Source of the DNA: Stephanodiscus triporus
Lineage: Eukaryota; Bacillariophyta; Thalassiosirophyceae; Thalassiosirales; Thalassiosiraceae
DNA length: 12,992 bases
Direction: 5' to 3'
Assembly (NCBI GenBank): GCA_036939755.1
Contig: JALLAZ010000657.1
Span: forward strand, 1 to 12,992
The notes under the pieces were generated by a model. It did not search any database. It saw nothing but the letters and a program-made list of their open reading frames with translations, and was not told where the DNA came from. Below, piece after piece: positions 7,801-12,992 of the stretch. Position 1 is the stretch's first letter. Each line of letters starts with the position of its first letter. The translations under genes and the position numbers were made by a program.

Positions 7801-10800
7801 GAGGCATCTCACAAATTCTCTGCACTGAGCACGACACAAGCCAAGATACTCAACAGCAGTCGAAGGCTGGATGTGCAGTAGAAGCTTTGCGTGGAGCATG
7901 AGCATTGCTGTCACTAGTAATCTTCTCCGTATCCCGAGATTTATTTGTGCAACCATGACAGAGTCTATCATTTTGGCTTCATTTGAGCTTTCGGACTTGG
8001 CACCTACTTCTGCGTCAAGACATGTACACAGTCGACAAAGTAATCGTCGCAATTCTGGAGTGGTAGAACATATGACAGATGAATCGCCAACGATTTGAGA
8101 AGTTAATGTCAGACATCGCTGAATCATTTCTTCTAGTAAATCATTTGATTCAGAACTCGAAAATGCTTTGGGGTCAAGGTGGTCACAACAAACAATGACC
8201 AAATCTTCAAATTTCGATGAAATCGAAACAAAATCAACGACTGCATCAAGAAGATGATCAGATTGAACCAAGAATGAGTATGCTTTTTGCAGTAAGATGA
8301 AGCATCCAGCGGCCGAAATCTGGTCTCCGTGATACATAAACCAAAGCATCAGTCGCTTCAACGTGAACAATAATGATTCATATACTTCATGGTAAGCTTC
8401 CTCGTCAGATTCATTCAATCGGTCGATAGCACGGCTTGGGAATGAAACCACAATACAGTCAATACACGTTGAGAAAGGTCTCATTTGATAATTTGATCAT
8501 TGAACTCAACTCACCTGCAATTGCGAAGGACCAGTGTGTATTTTTTCATGACTAACTGGAACTGTTTCGCAACGGAGTGAGAAATGGTTGATTCATTACC
8601 CACATGAACATCGTTGTCTGTGACTAGAGATAGGTGCTCCAAAAGAATACCATGGTAGAGTTGCAGGGCTGCCCATTGGGCAAAGAAGCAAGCGTCTTGG
8701 ACATTGTCTTTATTCGTAAATGTTGTCGCAAACTGACTATCAGCCAGCTGTAGATGCGAGCATGATAATTGCAGGATCTTGAACTCTTGCTTCGTCAGTG
8801 AGCTTTTGCACAACACCCATGAGGATAGTCGGGGAAGATTAAAAAGCTGCGAATCAACCAACTGCACTGCAAATGTCACGTGGAAAGACGACGATAGAAC
8901 TTCAAGCGAGTCTAGGTCAATAAAGTTCCCAAGTCTCTTTATTTGCGCTTGCAAAAAACATTTTAGCTCTTCGGTGACGTGCAAAAACAACTCGTAGTCA
9001 TCTGTGAGATCTGTTTTCGCGACCTTGATTGCCGATTTTAGAACCTCACGCACGATGCCCGCTATTTGAGCCGCAGATAGATCGTGCTCATAATGCTTTT
9101 GGTTCCAAATGGCACAATCAAGAAGTTTCGAAAAACGTATTACCCCTAAGCTGCAGTCTTCGTTCTCGCCTAAAGAAGAAGCTGCCACGATGACTTTTTC
9201 CATCATGGTGTTGTTCAGAGCCTGGGTGAGAGTAATCCCAGCAGATAAGGTGCGATCGTCTTGAAAGGATTGGTCTTTCAATAGTTTTATGTGCTGGATG
9301 TAAGCGCGGGTCAGCCTGGTAAGTACTGGGGAAAGTCCACTAAACACGACACTATCCTGGGATCTGCTGTCTAGTGTGGTTTCATGAAAGAGGAGTATCT
9401 TTTCTGCTATCAGGTCTCCTTCATCCGATTCATCCTCGTTTAATCTTGTTGTCTCGGAAAATTGAGATGAACATTCTATAGCGCACCACGCTGCCAAAGC
9501 CAAGGCGGCACATGATTCGGCGTATTTTTTCGTGGCATCCAGTGCAGATGACAGGAGCATAAAGCGACTCGATATCTGATATGTGTTGAATAACTCTTTA
9601 TCAGAAGCCTTGACTGCCACCCTCGCTAAAACATCAGAAGCGATTATATGCGGCTGTAATGAGGCCCAAAACTCCTGAGCATAGATGATGGTAAGGTAGA
9701 GAGTCGCGTTGAGAGAATAAACAGTGACAACAGACTATATGGTCACATATTTCAATACTGTACCCACCTTTTTATCATACCTTCGTCTCCCAAGAAATGA
9801 AGCAGCCTGAAATATTACGATTTGAGTTAAACGATCATAATGGACGAAGTCAGGGTGGAATACCTTGCAAACCGGAAAGCCAAACTTTACTTACCTTCGC
9901 AAAAATTTCAATTGCCAAAACGGTAGGGGCTTTGCGATCGACACCGTTCTTCTCCAATCGATCAAGCTCATTTAACAACATTTCATAAGATTTGTGTAAA
10001 TTCGTGCATGCATTGATAGCATATTCATTGAGTTTGTCAGAAGTCAAAGAGGGGTCTTCTGATGCTAAACCAAAGAGAGCTGCCGATTTGGTGCAGCTGT
10101 CGGCGGATGCTAGGCGAAAATTCAAACTTCGGGTTTGGTCTTTTGTCGACTGCGATAACTTTGTCTCAAGTTGGGCACAACAACGCCAAAGCACCGATGC
10201 CAGTAGAGCAATACATGACCCATTCGCATAATATTGAGTTTCGGACTGCGCAAATGAAATTATTTGGGACGCTTCCCTCTGCAAATCAATAAGGGTGAGC
10301 ATTGATCTGCAACGATGTTGGCTTGCTGTTGTAGAGTTATTGATGACGATAAGCTCGAAATTGGAGATGACGCGTTCACAATCGGAATCGGTTATGTTCA
10401 CTGGTTCTGATTCGACTTTCAAGCATTGCAACGCCTCAAGAACCATATGGATCATTGGCAACGTAGAAACGCTAACCATTGATTCAGCCTCTCCGCTGAT
10501 CATTGCCTTCTTCAGATTTTTGTCAAGAGAAGGAGGCATCATCATGCCCTCACTCTCAAACGACCCTAGCAGCCTCCACCGATGAATCGATCTGTAAACA
10601 CAATATTCATAATATGACGATGGTAGCGGTGTTTTCTCATTACAAGACTTCTTCGAACAGAGGTGCATTGCTACAAGATCAAGCTGGGCTCCAACAAAAG
10701 CGTGAAAGTGGACTAGCGCACCTTTCTTCGATTGGTCTGACTCTGTTGCTTTCTGAAACACGCCCGCAGACTTTATTGCCGAAGACGATGCTCGGTCAAA

Positions 10801-12567
10801 CAAGGCGAGAACTTCCTTCACGGTCGACGGCGCCCACTGTCCTGATTGAAGCACGCTCTTCAACGATCGAAGAACGAAGTGAATCGCCTCACTTTGTAGA
10901 TCCAAACAACATATTCTCAAGGCAGATGAATTGTTGACAATGCACGCATTTTCTAAGGACCGGGCACCATCCCAAAGTACTCTAAATCCTTTCTTCACAT
11001 GTCGAAAAGCATCCGCGATTAAGACTTGTGCGTCGTTGTCTTCTTCGGCCATATATAGAGACTGCATAACGAAGGGATAAGCCACATTCAATGATAGCTT
11101 TTGAAATGTGGCAATCTCCTCATATTCACCTGAGCAAGTCTCATTGATGACACCTGATACAAAATGAAACTCATTGGGGACCGCCCATAGCTTGCTAACA
11201 CCTCGCAATTTCGCATGAAGGGACATCAGTGAAAGGTTGAGAAAAGAGGATAAGGCACAAAATGCGCTTTCCATGGCAATTTTCACAAAGAGTCGATGTG
11301 GCAGTATCTTCGTTACAGATAGGATAGATGCACCTTCCGAATCAGGCAAAGGTATCAACTCATCCCACGACAGTGCGCCCCCTTTACTCATGGATGAGAC
11401 GCCTCCCGTTTTGAGGCATTTCCCAAGACCTTCGTACGCTCCTAGGCAAATCATAGCATATTCTATCACTGCGAGTCCCTCCTTTTCACTTAACGAAGAA
11501 GTGGATGTTGTGGTAAATGCCTCGAACTTCCCGTGACAAGCATCTCCAGAGATGACGACGCAGTGATATAATAACTTGATCACGACTTCGACCATGGATT
11601 GTGATTTGATACTCTCGATAATCGTGGGCAGGATGGATCTCAACGAGTACAGTGCCACGCGCAGCAATGCCATTTCCAGCTCATTCTTGGCATCATCGGA
11701 ATGGCCCAATTTTTCCGATGCTTTGCCAGATGTGGACGATGACAGCGACTTTAGGCACCGCTTAGCTGTGTCAATCAACTTTGTCGTGTTCTCTTCCAAC
11801 AACATGGACTCTGAGGATCCTAACGAGAATGATTCCGATACTACGACATTCATCATTGAGGGCAGTTGAAATAATTTCCAAACAAGGTCATTGTTACCTG
11901 ATTTTTCAATCGTCTGAAGAGAGTTCTGAAGGATATACTTCGGCGATCCACTTGTAGCTGTCGAAATCATGATGGCCTTAGACACGAAGCCTTTGGGTGG
12001 GAACGGGCCCATTCGGTGTACTGAGTCTGAAGCATTCAAGGACCGAACTTTAGTTGAGCCATCACCCTGATTTCTGCCGAGATTTACATTGGCCATTCTA
12101 TCACTAAGCCCCTGTATTGGGTGATGATCCCGGGGTAATGAGTCGGCATCACTTTTTGTAGCGATTGCGACTCGCTGCTGCTCCCGCCCAACAGAATTGC
12201 CCTCTGTCGTTCGTGTGCACTCTTTACCACCGTCGACGCTACGTCTGTGAGAGCAGCCACCGCCGTTGATGGAATTCTCTTTTTCAATCGCAAGCATCCT
12301 CGAGGGTATTGGCTTTCGACTGCTTTTGGGAGCATCGAAATTCGCTACAGACAAGGCGAAGGAATACTCCTCGTCGTCGGGCGACGACGAGAAGTCGTCA
12401 AGGTTTTGCGCCGCCGCCAGCGTTTGCGTCGTCGTTTGGTGCTGCTGCTTACGTCTTCGCGGCCTGGGTGTCTTACCATCTGCTGGAAGAGTAGGAGGAA
12501 GCTTGCCGCCGCGTGAGGCAGAGGCCGAGGTGCTGGTGGCGGATTTACGCGCCATGCTGGCCGTCAT
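4869..12567 (-). CDS. ESP1: Separase (cohesin-cleaving cysteine protease, peptidase family C50), five exons
   Basis: Separase cuts the cohesin kleisin subunit at anaphase onset and is held in check by securin and CDK-cyclin B. My model: exons 12567-9895, 9806-9768, 9674-8515, 8434-5126 and 5037-4869, giving 2449 residues (human is about 2120). Introns are 88, 93, 80 and 88 bp, all GT-AG. The long N-terminal two thirds read as helical repeats with low conservation, as in other separases. The C50 domain is clear: LYLFCGHGGGENSF with catalytic His near 2305 (codon 5394-5392), VVLMGCSSGKL with catalytic Cys near 2340 (codon 5289-5287), then CVVGNLWDVTDRDIDRY spanning the last intron, and ACKLRFIVGSAPVCYGLPV near the end. 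Extras are a basic cluster (34-40), a KEN box (96-98) and a SAP-like motif (about 2103-2143). The start is the first ATG after an in-frame TGA; a second Met is at residue 5. The family is certain; the 9675-9895 splicing is the least certain part. Confidence 0.95.
12370..12391. repeat. Perfect 10-bp inverted repeat with 2-bp spacer inside separase exon 1
   Basis: CTCGTCGTCG, GG, then CGACGACGAG form a perfect dyad. It encodes the Ser/Asp/Glu run SSSPDDEE of separase residues 60-67, so codon bias for serine and acidic residues explains it without invoking function. It would still form a stable hairpin in the mRNA. Confidence 0.8.
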
Positions 12568-12598
12568 TAAGAGAGGTTGTACGATGAGTCAAAATATT

Positions 12599-12606
12599 GC
12601 GCCAAA
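12599..12606 (-). promoter_or_regulatory. E2F-type site upstream of separase
   Basis: The minus strand reads TTTTTGGCGCAA here, containing TTTGGCGC, a perfect match to the E2F/DP consensus TTTSSCGC. It is 32 bp before the separase ATG. E2F/DP controls S/G2/M genes in animals, plants and algae, so its position before a mitotic protease gene is sensible. An 8-bp match can arise by chance; the location is the main support. It also lies within the interval shared with the possible divergent gene. Confidence 0.55.
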
Positions 12607-12646
12607 AATTATTGACCGTTGGAAATTATGTATTGTACTTACTCTA

Positions 12647-12679
12647 GGTAAGTAGAGCTTGGTATCGTATGGTAAGTAG
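12647..12679 (+). repeat. Duplicated GGTAAGTAG with 24-bp spacing
   Basis: GGTAAGTAG occurs at 12647-12655 and 12671-12679 on the plus strand. Both are close to the consensus 5' splice site (the first reads CTAG before GTAAGT, the second ATG before GTAAGT). They may be donor sites of a plus-strand leader exon, or a chance duplication in the promoter interval. Confidence 0.4.
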
Positions 12680-12992
12680 TACTGCGAGACACAGGACAAA
12701 CACACACACCCATTTTCACCGGCACAACAAAAAGAGACCATGGACGAAGCTGGCCGCCCAGCCTCAGGGCGCCTCTCTCGCTCCCTGGACGAGCAGCGGA
12801 ACTCCCTCGCCCCCCCCCCCTCGATGCTTGGTATCTGGCGCCCCATGTGACGACGCCGGCTCTGCTGCTGCTGCCCGCTGTATGGTATGGGGGGGAAGGG
12901 CAAATCTATTGCCACCCACCACCGCCGTCCCTGGGCTAGATGGACGGCTGGTGTCAATTCTCACAAGACAACAATCAACCGGGAAATTGTGG
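12669..12992 (+). CDS. Possible divergent gene, 5' part only, open at the window edge
   Basis: An ATG at 12669 opens 108 consecutive codons without a stop, running off the right end. The N-terminus is Thr/His/Lys/Arg-rich (THTHFHRHNKKRPW), followed by a Pro/Ser/Gly/Ala-rich stretch with PSPPPPR over a run of eleven Cs, and then a more mixed segment ending LVSILTRQQSTGKLW. No domain is recognised. A leader or targeting peptide would fit the basic, hydroxylated start. This region is GC-rich and other frames are also open (a 122-codon minus-strand frame at 12589-12957, and a 36-residue plus frame from 12740 with a good ATGG context), so chance remains possible. If real, it is head-to-head with separase, with 101 bp between the two start codons. 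Confidence 0.3.
   Translation, partial: MVSSTARHRTNTHTHFHRHNKKRPWTKLAAQPQGASLAPWTSSGTPSPPPPRCLVSGAPCDDAGSAAAARCMVWGGRANLLPPTTAVPGLDGRLVSILTRQQSTGKLW
12810..12820 (+). repeat. Run of eleven C
   Basis: Eleven Cs in a row, a frequent spot for sequencing or replication slippage. The reading of the possible edge gene depends on its exact length: the frame from ATG 12669 is open with eleven Cs, whereas the frame from ATG 12740 would join the same downstream frame if there were ten. Confidence 0.9.

Noticed and set aside
12589..12957. 122-codon minus-strand frame upstream of separase
   Set aside because: It covers the E2F site and the probable separase promoter, reads through homopolymers and simple Gln/Arg-rich sequence, and has no motif. 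It could be 5' untranslated sequence.
1..12992. tRNA genes, CRISPR arrays, transposon terminal repeats, or phage and bacterial defence systems
   Set aside because: None seen by eye: no tRNA-like B-box with cloverleaf, no regularly spaced repeats, no transposase or reverse transcriptase motifs. The content is eukaryotic.

Overview
This window looks like nuclear DNA from a single-celled eukaryote. The genes have short GT-AG introns (about 80 to 150 bp), long serine-rich proteins and no bacterial operon structure or ribosome binding sites. A diatom or related stramenopile alga is my best guess, from the compact intron style, the TCAT microsatellite and the type of metalloprotease present. That placement is inference.

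Layout, left to right. Bases 1-359 hold no firm gene. Bases 360-1578 (+) encode a three-exon, membrane-anchored zinc metalloprotease whose zinc site HEIGHGLGLPH is split by the first intron. Bases 1579-2755 are mostly intergenic but carry two stretches that read like broken or very small minus-strand genes (1702-1937 and 2031-2520), then a TCAT microsatellite. Bases 2756-4738 (+) encode an unrecognised 660-residue protein. Its middle segment is laid out like the uracil-DNA glycosylase fold. After it come two nearly identical 37-residue repeats and a duplicated lysine-rich nuclear-localisation tail.

Most of the right half (4869-12567, minus) is one large gene, separase, the caspase-like protease that cuts cohesin at anaphase. 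I reconstruct five exons giving 2449 residues. The catalytic His and Cys, the NLWDVTDRDID block and the C-terminal SAPVCYGLPV block are all intact. Two unusual parts stand out: a SAP-like DNA-binding motif just before the protease domain, and a KEN box plus basic cluster near the N-terminus. A perfect E2F-type site (TTTGGCGC on the minus strand) lies 32 bp upstream of the start codon, which fits cell-cycle control.

The right edge (12669-12992, +) is an ATG-initiated reading frame of 108 codons that is still open at the end of the window. It may be the start of a divergent gene sharing the 101-bp promoter interval with separase. The unknown protein gene and separase converge with only 130 bp between their stop codons. 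Apart from shared promoter or terminator space, nothing shows that these genes work in one pathway. No tRNA, rRNA, CRISPR array or intact transposon was seen.
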